From positions 186,001-250,000 of the forward strand of contig NZ_MVAG01000057.1 in the NCBI RefSeq assembly GCF_002177115.1: DNA of 64,000 bases, given 5' to 3'. Each line of letters starts with the position of its first letter. Positions within the stretch are counted from its first letter, which is position 1. Source of the stretch: Chryseobacterium mucoviscidosis. GTDB lineage: Bacteria; Bacteroidota; Bacteroidia; Flavobacteriales; Weeksellaceae. A program made the translations under genes and the position numbers. Shown here piece by piece: positions 16,377-26,512 of this stretch. Below the pieces are notes generated by a model. The model saw nothing but the letters and a program-made list of their open reading frames with translations, had not been told where the DNA came from and did not search any database.

Positions 16377-16601
16377 AGTGATTTTAATTATTGAATTGTT
16401 AAGGGATTGTTATAAAGAAATTATTGTTGAATAATGGCAAATATATTTAAAATATGTTGAATAATATTAAAAACAGAAATTGAATTGAAAAAATAATCAT
16501 GATTACGAATATTGTGTGGTGCAAATCGGGATCGGGATGAATGAGAAAATTAGTATTGTTTCGATGAAATGGATTAAGTTTGGTTATTGCCAATTGAAAA
16601 C

Positions 16602-16630
16602 AAAAAAAACGGGTTTTTAGCCCGTTTTTA
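16602..16630 (-). terminator. Terminator of the 16638-17237 gene
   Basis: AAAACGGG pairs with CCCGTTTT around a seven-base loop, lying just after the stop of the minus-strand gene. The T tract on the minus strand comes from the A run at 16602-16609. Confidence 0.8.
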
Positions 16631-16637
16631 ATAAGTT

Positions 16638-17237
16638 TTATTTAAAATTTTGCCATTGAAAGTCTTCATCATTATTAGATATTTTTATTCTCTCAGTTTT
16701 TTCATTCTGAATTTTCCAATGAGCGGTGTATGTTCCTGCGCCATCAGAGAAAAAGCCAAAGAGTAAATAATAATGTTTAAATTTTTTAATTTGAAATTGA
16801 CTTTTATTTAATTCTCCACTAAAATTTGGATTAAACATTTGTGATACATCTAATTTAATATATTTCCCATCAATGAAAATCGCAAGAGACTTTAATTCGT
16901 TTTTTGGTAATTCTGTTTTTGTTTCTGAGCCATACCAAGCTTCGTTATTAATTTCACAGATGTATTTTACATTTTGAGATTCGTTTTCACAATATTCAAT
17001 GTCATTTTCACTGGCTTTAAAATCTTTAATTCTCCAACGAAGATTTATTGTGCTTGTCAAATCAATTCTTCCAGATTTGGAATTTTTAAATTCTTTTATT
17101 GTTTTTTCAAAAATTTTTATTCGTCTTTGGTCAATGCTCTCTTGACTTTCAGGAATAAAATAATTATTTTTATAGCTGTAAAATCCAAAAAAAATTAAGA
17201 TTAAAAAGCTAAAAGTTAAGATTATTCCCTTTTTCAT
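16638..17237 (-). CDS. Membrane-anchored protein of unknown function
   Basis: A 199-residue protein. Residues 5-23 (ILTFSFLILIFFGFYSYK) form one membrane helix or uncleaved signal, and the rest is soluble and rich in N, K and E. The C-terminal half contains beta-like segments (HYYLLFGFFSDGAGTYTAHWKI). I do not recognise a family. It is AT-rich compared with neighbouring housekeeping genes. It lies 39 bases downstream of the Gfo/Idh/MocA gene and may be read from the same promoter. Confidence 0.75.
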   Translation of the reverse strand: MKKGIILTFSFLILIFFGFYSYKNNYFIPESQESIDQRRIKIFEKTIKEFKNSKSGRIDLTSTINLRWRIKDFKASENDIEYCENESQNVKYICEINNEAWYGSETKTELPKNELKSLAIFIDGKYIKLDVSQMFNPNFSGELNKSQFQIKKFKHYYLLFGFFSDGAGTYTAHWKIQNEKTERIKISNNDEDFQWQNFK

Positions 17238-17276
17238 ATATGAAATAATTCTTTTATCTGTATAATACCTTGGAGA

Positions 17277-18239
17277 TTAAGAAATCAGTTTCATAATCTC
17301 CAAAGCCACTTTCAGCGCTTCCGTTCCGTCTTCAATAGAGACTTCTACGTGTTTGTCTTCAGTAATAGAATCTGCAAAAGAATTCAGCTCATCCAGAATG
17401 GCATTATTCGGCTGAATATTCGGATATTCAAATAAAATCTGATTTTTCTCTCCCTCTGCGTTTTCAATAATCATATCGAATGGAGTAGGGTTTTCAGGAG
17501 CATCTTTCATGCGGATCACTTCCGCTTTTTTCTCAAGAAAATCAACGGAAATATAAGCATCTTTCTGGAAGAAACGGCTCTTTCGCATTGCTTTCATCGA
17601 AATTCTGGAAGTCGTTAAATTTGCAACACAGCCGTTTTCAAATTCAATTCTCGCATTCGCAATATCCGGTGTTTTGCTAACCACACAAACGCCGCTTGCG
17701 TGAATATTTTTAACCTTAGATTTAGCAATGCTTAATAAAATATCCAGATCATGAATCATCAGATCCAGAACTACAGAAACATCTGTTCCGCGCGGATTGA
17801 ATTCTGCTAACCGGTGAATCTCGATAAACATTGGATTCTTAATGTACTCTTTCGTTGCAATAAACGCAGGATTGTACCTTTCAACGTGTCCTACCTGAGC
17901 TTTGATACCTTTTTCCTGACATTTTTGAAGAATTTCTTCCGCCTGTTCAAGAGTTTGGGTTACAGGTTTTTCAATGAAAAAGTGCAGACCTTTTTCAATT
18001 GCTTTTAGCGCGTAATCGTAATGATAAATAGTTGGCGTTACAATATCCAGCATATCAATCTGCTCCAGCAATTCCTCAAAATTCTCAAAATATCTATACC
18101 CGAATTCTGCTTCCAGTTTTTTTCCGTTTTCTGCGTCTCTATCGTGGAAACCGATGAATTCGTATTTATCTGACTGATTTAAAAGTCGTAAATGTATTTT
18201 TCCTAAATGTCCGGCTCCTACCAAACCTGCTTTCAACAT
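17277..18239 (-). CDS. Gfo/Idh/MocA family oxidoreductase
   Basis: An NAD(P)-dependent sugar or sugar-nucleotide dehydrogenase-like enzyme. The N-terminal Rossmann motif is GLVGAGHLGKIHLRLL, followed by the EKPVTQTLEQAEEIL segment with the family's catalytic Lys, and a C-terminal alpha/beta domain. I chose the ATG at 18239 because it puts the dinucleotide-binding strand (MLKAGLVGAG) at the N-terminus as in relatives; an upstream ATG at 18269 would add ten residues. The substrate cannot be told. UDP-sugar oxidation or reduction is common in this family. Confidence 0.9.
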   Translation of the reverse strand: MLKAGLVGAGHLGKIHLRLLNQSDKYEFIGFHDRDAENGKKLEAEFGYRYFENFEELLEQIDMLDIVTPTIYHYDYALKAIEKGLHFFIEKPVTQTLEQAEEILQKCQEKGIKAQVGHVERYNPAFIATKEYIKNPMFIEIHRLAEFNPRGTDVSVVLDLMIHDLDILLSIAKSKVKNIHASGVCVVSKTPDIANARIEFENGCVANLTTSRISMKAMRKSRFFQKDAYISVDFLEKKAEVIRMKDAPENPTPFDMIIENAEGEKNQILFEYPNIQPNNAILDELNSFADSITEDKHVEVSIEDGTEALKVALEIMKLIS

Positions 18240-18349
18240 AGCTGTATTAAATTTCTGTAAATATAACAATTTGTTGTTGGTTGTACGTAGACCCCTATCA
18301 GAAAATTAAAAACTGTATGCAACAGTTTTTAACCCCCGACAAAATTTCA

Positions 18350-18357
18350 TATTTTTG
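18350..18357 (+). promoter_or_regulatory. -7 promoter box for pcm
   Basis: TATTTTTG fits TAnnTTTG and lies 39 bases before the pcm start. Confidence 0.5.
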
Positions 18358-18396
18358 TGCGAACTGTTACCTGCAACCTAATAACTACTATCTATA

Positions 18397-19050
18397 ATGG
18401 CGCAAGATTCGTTTGTACATAAAGGAAAAAGAAAGATTTTAGTGGAATATCTCCGAAACAGAATCGGAATTTCGGATGAAAACGTACTTTCAGCGATGAA
18501 TGAAATTCCGAGACACCTTTTTATTGAAAGTATTTTCGAAGATTTTGCCTACCAAGACCGTGCTTTTCCTATTCTTGCGCATCAGACGATTTCGCATCCT
18601 TCAACTGTTGCCGAGCAGTCTGAACTTCTGCAGGTGAAAGAAGGAGAAAAAGTGTTGGAAATAGGAACCGGTTGTGGTTATCAGACCGCCGTTTTAATGG
18701 CAATGAAAGCCCATGTTTACACGGTTGAGCGACAAAAAGATCTTTTCGATTTTTCCAAAAAGAAACTCCGTGAAATGAATTTATATCCAAAATTTCAGAG
18801 TTTTGGGGATGGCTTTGCCGGACTTCCTACTTTTGCTCCGTTTGATAAAATTATCGTGACCTGCGGCGCTTCCGTTTTGCCAACCGAACTTCTGAAACAG
18901 CTTAAAGTCGGAGGAAAAATGGTCATTCCTCTCGGGCCAACCGATGAGCAGGTTTTATACAGATTTACAAAAATCTCGCAGACTGAATTTGAAAAAGAGG
19001 AATTCGGGGCTTATAAATTTGTTCCGATGTTGGGGAAAACTAATCAATAA
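18397..19050 (+). CDS. pcm: Protein-L-isoaspartate O-methyltransferase
   Basis: Repairs spontaneously formed L-isoaspartyl residues by SAM-dependent methylation. The 217-residue sequence shows the SAM-binding motif VLEIGTGCGYQTAVL, the substrate-recognition segment AHQTISHPSTVAEQSELL, and PFDKIIVTCGA with KVGGKMVIPLG typical of PCMT. It is cytoplasmic. It is followed by 269 bases in which I see no gene, so it is probably transcribed alone. Confidence 0.95.
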   Translation: MAQDSFVHKGKRKILVEYLRNRIGISDENVLSAMNEIPRHLFIESIFEDFAYQDRAFPILAHQTISHPSTVAEQSELLQVKEGEKVLEIGTGCGYQTAVLMAMKAHVYTVERQKDLFDFSKKKLREMNLYPKFQSFGDGFAGLPTFAPFDKIIVTCGASVLPTELLKQLKVGGKMVIPLGPTDEQVLYRFTKISQTEFEKEEFGAYKFVPMLGKTNQ

Positions 19051-19319
19051 ATTTCCAGACTAATTTCAGACGCCCTGAAACTTTTTAAATGTTAGAAATT
19101 TCAAAAAAAATGAATTTTGATTAAAAGCTTTATTTTAGGATAAAAAATGGTATAAGTCAACGTTCAGAAAATAAAATTTTATAATTATCACATAAGGAAG
19201 ATTTTTATTACAGTGTGTGTTTCGTAATCAGCTACAGCTTCTTAGAAATCTTTCAAAAAAAATATCAAAAAGACAATTAAAAAAAACTATTTTAGCCGAA
19301 ATTTTTAAAAAAAAACTCC

Positions 19320-20129
19320 ATGAGAACAAAAATTATGCTTCTGTCTGTTGCATTGCTTGCAATATCATGCTCTAATGATTCAAATACTGTAGATCCTGTA
19401 GATTCAACCCCGATTCTTCTTACCAAAATGATGGATAATGGTGAAACCTATGTTTATACATACAATGGTTCAAAAATGATACAGGAAAAAGGTTTAGTTG
19501 ACGGAGATATAAGTAACTTTACTTATACAGGTGATTTGATTACAAAAATCGCTACCATCTCATCCGGCGGATTACCTTCTACAGAGACCTTCACTTACGA
19601 CAGTTCTAATCGTTTAATAAAAGCGGAGGATACTTCGGGTTCGAACAGTACAGTTACAACGTTTAATTATTTATCGGCCGATCATGTTACCATAATAGAA
19701 AAACACACAAGTGGAAATTATGTAAAAACATATACCAGAGACGCCTATTTAAATACTGACGGATCTGTAAAAAGCTATACCCAAACGATACAAGCAACAC
19801 AAAACGGAACTGTGGTTGAAAGTGGAACAGGTAATCTGCAACCTATTGTTTATGATAATAAAAACAATCCTTTCAAAAATGTTACAGGTTTAAGGAATAT
19901 TCAGATTTATTATCAGGTAGATCAATCATCTGAACATAATGTACTGTCTTACAAATTAGTCAATACTACTACAGGAAGTGGGTCAAGTGGTGTAAGTTCT
20001 GATATATTCACGCAAACTTATCAGTATAACTCTAATAATTTTCCTACACAGAGTGTCCTAAAAAGCTATGACAATAATAATACATTAACGGGGACTTATA
20101 CGACTAATTACGAGTATAATCACAATTAA
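19320..20129 (+). CDS. Lipoprotein of unknown function with YD-like repeats
   Basis: The lipobox LLAISC places the lipidated cysteine at residue 17. The mature part is built of short beta-strand units such as TYVYTYNGSKMIQE, ISNFTYTGDLITKI, ETFTYDSSNRLIKA and TTFNYLSADHVT, resembling degenerate YD/RHS-type strands found in many Bacteroidota surface lipoproteins. No catalytic motif is visible. A terminator follows. Its function is unknown; surface or periplasmic exposure is likely. Confidence 0.85.
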   Translation: MRTKIMLLSVALLAISCSNDSNTVDPVDSTPILLTKMMDNGETYVYTYNGSKMIQEKGLVDGDISNFTYTGDLITKIATISSGGLPSTETFTYDSSNRLIKAEDTSGSNSTVTTFNYLSADHVTIIEKHTSGNYVKTYTRDAYLNTDGSVKSYTQTIQATQNGTVVESGTGNLQPIVYDNKNNPFKNVTGLRNIQIYYQVDQSSEHNVLSYKLVNTTTGSGSSGVSSDIFTQTYQYNSNNFPTQSVLKSYDNNNTLTGTYTTNYEYNHN

Positions 20130-20151
20130 TTAACCGGACAATGAGAATAAG

Positions 20152-20186
20152 AAAAGATACTGTCTTAAAAGGTAGTATCTTTTTTT
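20152..20186 (+). terminator. Terminator after the 19320 lipoprotein gene
   Basis: AAAAGATACT pairs with AGTATCTTTT and is followed by a T run. Confidence 0.8.
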
Positions 20187-20360
20187 GTAAGCAAACTTTA
20201 TTACTGACTTATATATTATAATTTTAAGTCTTATTATTAAACTTTAAATCTTCGATTTATAATCATCTGTTATTAAAATCAACTAAAAAAACAAATATTA
20301 CATAACGTTTCGGAACGAAAATTGAATATACATAATTGTCTAATTAACTAAAATCTTAAT

Positions 20361-20588
20361 ATGATGAATACCAAAAGATTTAAAATATTACAAGATTTCA
20401 GTAATATTCAGAACAGTTTTAAAATGAATTTCCGAAACAGAGCAGAAGATAATCCGGATAAAAAAGAATCCGAAAATAATCTTCAGATAAAGGATTTCAA
20501 AGCTAAAAAGTCGGAACCGAAAAGAAAAGTAAGAAGATCTGCACTGGAAATCTGGGAAGAAATAGAAGAACTGGCATCCGAATCTTAG
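20361..20588 (+). CDS. Small basic protein, hypothetical
   Basis: A 75-residue, lysine/arginine-rich protein without a signal peptide or membrane segment. The C-terminal KRKVRRSALEIWEEIEELASES is a clear amphipathic helix. A terminator follows within 60 bases and codon use resembles neighbouring genes. I recognise no family. Confidence 0.65.
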   Translation: MMNTKRFKILQDFSNIQNSFKMNFRNRAEDNPDKKESENNLQIKDFKAKKSEPKRKVRRSALEIWEEIEELASES

Positions 20589-20627
20589 AAAAAATAAATT
20601 TAAAGTATATTTTTAATATTAAAGTTG

Positions 20628-20659
20628 AAAAACCTTGCTTGCGAAAAGTGAGGTTTTTT
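20628..20659 (+). terminator. Terminator after the 20361 gene
   Basis: AAAAACCT pairs with AGGTTTTT and an inner CTT/AAG stem is possible; a T run follows. Confidence 0.75.
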
Positions 20660-20693
20660 ACTTGAAGAAATCATTTAACCATCACAAAAAAAT

Positions 20694-21668
20694 ATGAAAA
20701 TATTCATCAACAAAAGAATTCCTGAAGCAGGAATGAGACTTCTTAAAAACGCAGGTCTTGAAATATTCATTCCTGAACATGAAAATCTCTCACATGAAGA
20801 ATGGCTGAGTTACTGCAAAAGCAATGATGCCATTTTAAGCGTGGGAGGAGAGTTTAAATTCGATAAAGACTTTTTCAACGAATGCCCGAATATTAAGGCG
20901 ATCGCTTTGTATTCCGTAGGTTTTGATCATGTTGATATTAAGGAGGCAAGTGCAAGAAAAATTCCGGTCGGAAATACGCCCGATGTGTTAAGCAAAGCCA
21001 CTTCAGATGTTGCCTTTTTACTGATGCAGTCGGTTGCAAGAAGAGCAAGTTATAATTTTGAAAAAGTAAAATCCGGAAACTGGGGAGATTTTGATCCTCT
21101 CCACGCTTTAGGTCAGGAACTATACGGAAAAACGCTCGGTATTTTTGGTCTCGGAAGAATTGGGTACGAAATGGCAAAAAAATCCAAAGCTGCTTTTGAG
21201 ATGGATATTATTTATCATAATCGTCACCGCAATGAAGAGGCGGAAAAGAATTTGGGAGCCCAATATGTTTCTTTTGATGAGCTTATTGAACGAGCCGATG
21301 TTCTGAGCATTCATGCCAATTTCAAAACAGAGCAGAAAGAGCTTTTTAATGCTTCTGTTTTCGATAAAATGAAGAAGAATTCAATCTTCATCAATACCGC
21401 AAGAGGAGGCTTTCATCATCAGAAAGATCTTTACGATGCGCTTTCAGGGCACAAAATCTGGGGAGCGGGACTGGATGTTACTAATCCTGAACCTATTTTT
21501 AAAGACGATCCTATTTTAGAACTTTCTAACGTTTGTGTGCTTCCTCACATTGGCTCTGCAACGGAAGAAGCAAGAAACGGTATGTCAAAACTGGCGGCTG
21601 AAAATCTTATCGCATTTTCGAAAGGAGAAAAAATGCCTGCCTGTGTAAATCCGGAAATTTACGGTTAA
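20694..21668 (+). CDS. D-isomer-specific 2-hydroxyacid dehydrogenase
   Basis: A 324-residue NAD(P)-dependent reductase of 2-keto acids. The substrate domain comes first, then the nucleotide-binding domain with GIFGLGRIGYEMAKKSK, the catalytic Arg in INTARGGF, a Glu in the NPEPI segment and the catalytic His in LPHIGSATEEAR. The sequence around LPHIGSAT resembles glyoxylate/hydroxypyruvate or 2-ketogluconate reductases. The exact substrate is open. It is cytoplasmic and precedes a small acidic-protein gene by 52 bases. Confidence 0.92.
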   Translation: MKIFINKRIPEAGMRLLKNAGLEIFIPEHENLSHEEWLSYCKSNDAILSVGGEFKFDKDFFNECPNIKAIALYSVGFDHVDIKEASARKIPVGNTPDVLSKATSDVAFLLMQSVARRASYNFEKVKSGNWGDFDPLHALGQELYGKTLGIFGLGRIGYEMAKKSKAAFEMDIIYHNRHRNEEAEKNLGAQYVSFDELIERADVLSIHANFKTEQKELFNASVFDKMKKNSIFINTARGGFHHQKDLYDALSGHKIWGAGLDVTNPEPIFKDDPILELSNVCVLPHIGSATEEARNGMSKLAAENLIAFSKGEKMPACVNPEIYG

Positions 21669-21720
21669 TATCTTGGAACTATTTTTGTTTAATAATAAGT
21701 AACACCAAAAAAATAGCATT

Positions 21721-22014
21721 ATGATACCCGAAAACAGCGAACAGGAACAGGAAAGAAGACTGGAACAGCGAGAGTATAAATCCAGTGAAGATATTTTTAA
21801 TCAGGAAGAGCATATTTCCTTAGACGGAAACGGAAAACCAATTTTTAATGAAAAAAATGATGATGACAAACTGGATAAAGGATTGGATATTCCCGGAGTG
21901 GAAGATGATGATGAAATGGAAGAAATCGGGAGTGAAGATGAAGAAAATAACTACTGGAGTCTAAGCGATAATGACGACGATCATGAAGAGGAAAATGACG
22001 ATGTTTTAACGTAA
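21721..22014 (+). CDS. Small highly acidic protein, hypothetical
   Basis: A 97-residue protein dominated by Asp and Glu, with clusters such as EDDDEMEEIGSEDEENNYW and DNDDDHEEENDD, and no membrane segment. It may be intrinsically disordered. A terminator follows 25 bases after the stop, and the gene could share a transcript with the dehydrogenase upstream. I recognise no family. Confidence 0.75.
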   Translation: MIPENSEQEQERRLEQREYKSSEDIFNQEEHISLDGNGKPIFNEKNDDDKLDKGLDIPGVEDDDEMEEIGSEDEENNYWSLSDNDDDHEEENDDVLT

Positions 22015-22039
22015 TATCAACTCAGTATCAAATAATTGT

Positions 22040-22069
22040 AAACCTTGCTGTTCAGGCAAGGTTTTTTTT
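22040..22069 (+). terminator. Terminator after the acidic-protein gene
   Basis: AAACCTTGC pairs with GCAAGGTTT around a short loop and is followed by a T run. Confidence 0.85.
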
Positions 22070-22210
22070 GTCTATATTTATATTGTAAATTATTATATTC
22101 TGAACTTATTTAAAAATTTGTTATGAATACCATGTAAATAATTGTTTACAATTGGTAATTGTGTCATAAAAAATGGTAAATTTATCAATAAATAGTGATT
22201 AAAAGAAAAC

Positions 22211-25200
22211 TTGATTATGATAAAACCTTTACAATTTATCCTTGTATGGATGAGTGTTTTCGGGCTTGCCCAAACTCCCGGAAATATCATCATCAAAGAC
22301 GCAGTCGGCAACGAGAGCTTTAATGTTACCTGTACCAATGGTCTTAATGCAAACGGCTGTATTGATCTTCATGTGGAGTATTCTGTCATTAAGCAGACCA
22401 CAAATTATGAAGTCGTTTCACAGGCTTTTGCCCCTCCCGTTGCTTTGAATCAGGGAACTCCGCTTAATGCTAATTATGATGATGCTTTTCCTACCAAACT
22501 GGATCTGCCTTTTCAGTTCTGTTTTTATAATCAGAATTTCAATGCCTTGGTTGTCGGCTCGAACGGAATGGTTACTTTTGATCTGAGCCAGTTGGGAAAC
22601 ATTAACTATCCCAATATTCAGTGGCAGAATCCCAATGTCAGTCTTCCCAAAAATTCTATTTTCGGAGTGTACAACGACATGGTTTTTTCGGCAAATGATC
22701 CCTCCGAAATATATTATTCCACCATCGGAACGGCTCCTTACAGAAAATTCGTAATCAGTTTTTATGAAGGAAGAATTGCAGGATGTACAGAAAGAGCTTC
22801 CTCACAGATTGTTCTGCATGAAACTACAAATGTGATTGAGGTTTTCGTGGATAAAAAACCAACGCCGTGTCCGACAAGAAAATTTGAAAATGCTTTAATA
22901 GGCGTAATTAATGCAGACGGAACACTCGGTGTTTCTCCTCCCAACAGAAATACGGGCGTTTGGCAGGCTTTGCAGGAAGGATATAGATTTAATCCGCTTG
23001 GAAATGCCATTCAACCGGATGTAACGTGGACGAATTCTGCAGGACAGACGGTTGCTACAGGAATTCAGGCAACAATTTGCCCTACCCAGAATGAAGTGTA
23101 TACGGCAACTGCGGTATTTAATACCTGCGGAACCAGTACCATAACTTTAATAGATGATTTTCCTTTAACATTTGATCCTACGTATCCGGCGGCAAAAAAT
23201 TTCACTCAGGATTATTGCGGAAACAATCCCGTAAACCTTACTTTAAGTAGTTTTCAGGGAAATGTAACCACACAGAATCCGGCGAATTTTGTATTCAGCT
23301 TTCATACAAGCTTACAGAATGCCCAAAATAACGTCAGTCCGCTTCCCAATAACTATACCTTAACAGCAAGTACGGTTTTATATGTAAGAATTCAGAATCC
23401 CAATGTTCCTGGCTGTTACCGGGTTGCTGTTTTAACGTTAAATTTACAGACGAAAAGCTTACTCAAAAATACAGTTGAGATTTGTGATACCAATAACGAT
23501 GGAGTAGAAGCGAACTATAATTTATCGTTTCTGGATCCTGAACTTTTCCCACCCGGAACTACAGGAATTTCTTATTTTGCAACACAGGCAAATGCTCAGA
23601 ACAACACCAATGCAATCAGCACCATCAATGTAACGGCAGGAACAACGGTTTGGGTAAGATTGCAGAAAGGAAACTGTACCTATGTTTTAGGTCCGGTCAC
23701 TTTCCAGTTCAAACCGGGAGTTAATCTCAATTCTCCGATTAACTATAACTACTCAACGTGTGATATCAACAATGATGATGCAGAGCCTTTTGATTTTCCT
23801 TTAACTTTCGGACCGCTGATTTCATCACAACCGGGAGCTGTTTTTACCGCATACGCCACCTACAATGAGGCACTTACAGGTTCGGGAGGTGTTTTAAGTA
23901 CCGTGCATGAAGGAACTTATACCATTTTTATCAGAGTTCAGATTCCGAACGGATGTATTGCGGTTGCTACCGTAAATCTGAATGTTACGTTTAATAAAAT
24001 TGTGGTGAATTCTAAAACAGAATACATCTGCTTTAACGGAACGGATGACATCAGTATCAATTTAAATACCCTTTCAAGCGGAATGCTGGTTTCTCCGGCA
24101 ACAGTTCCTGTGGTAGAGTTTTATTCAAATTATCCCGATGCAAGTTTCGGAATAAATCCTATAAGCCCGAATCAGATCATCACGACCAACGGAAACTTTG
24201 TTACGCAGACGTATTATGTACGTTTCGAAATTTCAGATTCGTGTTATACCATAAGACCTATCACGATCAATTTGGTTCATCCGGTGATTGAACAGTCCAG
24301 TTTTACGGTTTGTGATTTTAATAATGATAATACAGAAAATGTACAATTATCACAATTTTCATCTGCGATGATCGGAAGCCAGAATGCTGCGGTAACTTTC
24401 TACCTTACTGCTGCGGACGCTGCAAGTGGAAACAATCCTGTGAATAACGTTACCTTTACCGGAACACAGCAGTTTTTTGTGAAAATCAACTCGTATAACT
24501 GTGAGCAGATTTATCCTTTCACCGTAGGATTAACTTCTACACCTGCCGTAAATCCTCAGGTAACGGTTAACCTGACCAATATTTGTGACAACAATAATGA
24601 CAATACGGAAATCTATGATCTTACACAGGCACAAAGCCAGATTACAACAAGTTCCAATGTGAATTTCACGTATTATCTGAACTATGATCCGGTGACACAC
24701 ATTTTCACCAATGAAATTACAAACCCTACCCAGTTTGTGGTTACCGGAGGAACTGCAACAGTTTATGTAAAGGTTAAATTTAATAACAACGATTGTTTTT
24801 CAGCCGTTAAATTAACCATTCAGATGTCATTCTTACCTCCTGTAGTTCTGAACAATGCGGTATTAAATAAATGTGATGAAGATTTTAATTTAAGTGAAAC
24901 TTTCCAGTTGAGTGATGCTACTTCTCAGATGTTTATTCCGGCTCAGAACACCTATCCTTTATCGAATATCACCGTTACTTATTATAATACACAGGCGGAA
25001 GCCAATGCAGGAAACCCTGCCAACCAGATCGGAAATACCGTTACAACCAATATATCTACCGTTCAGGTCTGGGCAAGATTTCAGGTGAATACAACGGGAT
25101 GCTATTCCGTAGCGTCAATTGAGCTGAATACGTATTTCCCTCCGAAAGCCATCAATTCTACCATTTCAGTTTGTGATGAAAATCTCGACGGAGGTTATGA

Positions 25201-26419
25201 AGTGAACCTTTTGAATTTTACCAATTTAATGGTTGATGCACCGAATCCTGCAAATACATTTACCTTCTATCTTACACTTCTGGATGCGCAGAACGGAACC
25301 AATCCTATTGCCAATCCTTCTAACTTTACAGCCAATCCTTTCCCTGCACAGATGTGGGTGAATGTGCAGAATATTCCGGGCTGTAACGATATTGCAACCA
25401 TAACTTTCACTTACGGAAATAAAGTAACCCTGCTGAACAACGGACCTTTCCCTTTAGCAACCTGTGATATCGGAAATGACGGATCTGAGACGGTCAATCT
25501 AACCCAGTTTCAGACACAGATTTACAATGGCGCAAACGTTACCTTTACGTATTATGCTTCATTAGCAGATCTTAATGCGGGAACCAATGCCATTGCCAAT
25601 CCTTCAGCGTATCTTTATAATCAGGTTTCAGGTTCCAGTACCATTTATGTGAAAGTAAGCGTTCCGGGTTCCTGTTCCAATCTCGTGCAGATTCAGCTTT
25701 CACTGAAGAAAACGCCTATTTTCGATATCCCGACATTGTATTTCTGTCCGGAAGGCTCATTGAGCAGTTATACTGTAAACATTACCAATTACACGATTGT
25801 AAGCTATCAGTGGACTAATCCTGCAGGGCAGACCATCTCTACCACCAATACAATTACAGGAATTAACACGGTAGGAACTTATTCATTAACCGTGACGGCA
25901 GATAACGGATGTTCTTACACCAAGACTTTCGAAATCAAACATTATGAAGTTCCTGTTATTACAAGCATTCAGTTTAGCGGTAATAATGTGATGATTTATG
26001 CTACAGGCTCAAAAACAATATTATATTCTATAGACGGTATCAACTGGCAGGCAAGCAACAGTTTCAATAATTTACCGACAGGAATTACCACATTCTATGT
26101 GAGATTTGCCGACAGCGACTGTATTGTGAAAAAAGACGGTTTGGTACTGGATATTACCAATGCAATTACACCAAACGGTGACGGACTTAATGACCATTGG
26201 GTAATTAAAGATCTTCAGGTATTCGGAACAAAAATGTCTAACCTTAAAATCTTCGACCGTTATCAGATGCTGATTTTTGAACAGAATTCAAATACACAGT
26301 TCTATTGGGACGGAATGATAAAAGGAAGAGTGCTTCCAACCGCAAGTTACTGGTACGTAATTACCATACCGGACGGCAGAACATTTACCGGCTGGGTTGT
26401 GGTGAAAAATCATAATTAA
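22211..26419 (+). CDS. Large surface protein with T9SS type B sorting domain
   Basis: A 1,402-residue protein with an N-terminal signal peptide ending about residue 20. Residues ~50-260 form a beta-sandwich-like domain. Between about 420 and 1160 there are at least eight repeats of ~80-100 residues, each starting with a C-D-x-N-(N/L)-D motif such as CDTNNDGVEA, CDINNDDAEP, CDFNNDNTEN and CDIGNDGSET. The C-terminus ITPNGDGLNDHWVIKDL to the end is the type B (gliding-motility-like, CHU_C) sorting signal for type IX secretion. Such proteins are exported by Sec, then T9SS, and displayed or released. A role in adhesion or motility is inference. It is transcribed alone, with a terminator. Confidence 0.93.
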   Translation: MIMIKPLQFILVWMSVFGLAQTPGNIIIKDAVGNESFNVTCTNGLNANGCIDLHVEYSVIKQTTNYEVVSQAFAPPVALNQGTPLNANYDDAFPTKLDLPFQFCFYNQNFNALVVGSNGMVTFDLSQLGNINYPNIQWQNPNVSLPKNSIFGVYNDMVFSANDPSEIYYSTIGTAPYRKFVISFYEGRIAGCTERASSQIVLHETTNVIEVFVDKKPTPCPTRKFENALIGVINADGTLGVSPPNRNTGVWQALQEGYRFNPLGNAIQPDVTWTNSAGQTVATGIQATICPTQNEVYTATAVFNTCGTSTITLIDDFPLTFDPTYPAAKNFTQDYCGNNPVNLTLSSFQGNVTTQNPANFVFSFHTSLQNAQNNVSPLPNNYTLTASTVLYVRIQNPNVPGCYRVAVLTLNLQTKSLLKNTVEICDTNNDGVEANYNLSFLDPELFPPGTTGISYFATQANAQNNTNAISTINVTAGTTVWVRLQKGNCTYVLGPVTFQFKPGVNLNSPINYNYSTCDINNDDAEPFDFPLTFGPLISSQPGAVFTAYATYNEALTGSGGVLSTVHEGTYTIFIRVQIPNGCIAVATVNLNVTFNKIVVNSKTEYICFNGTDDISINLNTLSSGMLVSPATVPVVEFYSNYPDASFGINPISPNQIITTNGNFVTQTYYVRFEISDSCYTIRPITINLVHPVIEQSSFTVCDFNNDNTENVQLSQFSSAMIGSQNAAVTFYLTAADAASGNNPVNNVTFTGTQQFFVKINSYNCEQIYPFTVGLTSTPAVNPQVTVNLTNICDNNNDNTEIYDLTQAQSQITTSSNVNFTYYLNYDPVTHIFTNEITNPTQFVVTGGTATVYVKVKFNNNDCFSAVKLTIQMSFLPPVVLNNAVLNKCDEDFNLSETFQLSDATSQMFIPAQNTYPLSNITVTYYNTQAEANAGNPANQIGNTVTTNISTVQVWARFQVNTTGCYSVASIELNTYFPPKAINSTISVCDENLDGGYEVNLLNFTNLMVDAPNPANTFTFYLTLLDAQNGTNPIANPSNFTANPFPAQMWVNVQNIPGCNDIATITFTYGNKVTLLNNGPFPLATCDIGNDGSETVNLTQFQTQIYNGANVTFTYYASLADLNAGTNAIANPSAYLYNQVSGSSTIYVKVSVPGSCSNLVQIQLSLKKTPIFDIPTLYFCPEGSLSSYTVNITNYTIVSYQWTNPAGQTISTTNTITGINTVGTYSLTVTADNGCSYTKTFEIKHYEVPVITSIQFSGNNVMIYATGSKTILYSIDGINWQASNSFNNLPTGITTFYVRFADSDCIVKKDGLVLDITNAITPNGDGLNDHWVIKDLQVFGTKMSNLKIFDRYQMLIFEQNSNTQFYWDGMIKGRVLPTASYWYVITIPDGRTFTGWVVVKNHN

Positions 26420-26441
26420 ATCTAAAAAATCCTTTCATACT

Positions 26442-26474
26442 AAACCTCATTGAAATTTTCAGTGAGGTTTTTTA
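26442..26474 (+). terminator. Terminator of the T9SS type B protein gene
   Basis: AAACCTCA pairs with TGAGGTTT, extended by TGAA/TTCA, followed by a T run. Confidence 0.85.
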
Positions 26475-26512
26475 TTTTTGAAAATCTTAAACCTTCGAAA
26501 TATCCATAATGG

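Noticed and set aside
19051..19319. tRNA or small RNA gene between pcm and the lipoprotein gene
   Set aside because: No cloverleaf arms, TTCRANY loop or terminator hairpin could be found; the region is simply AT-rich.
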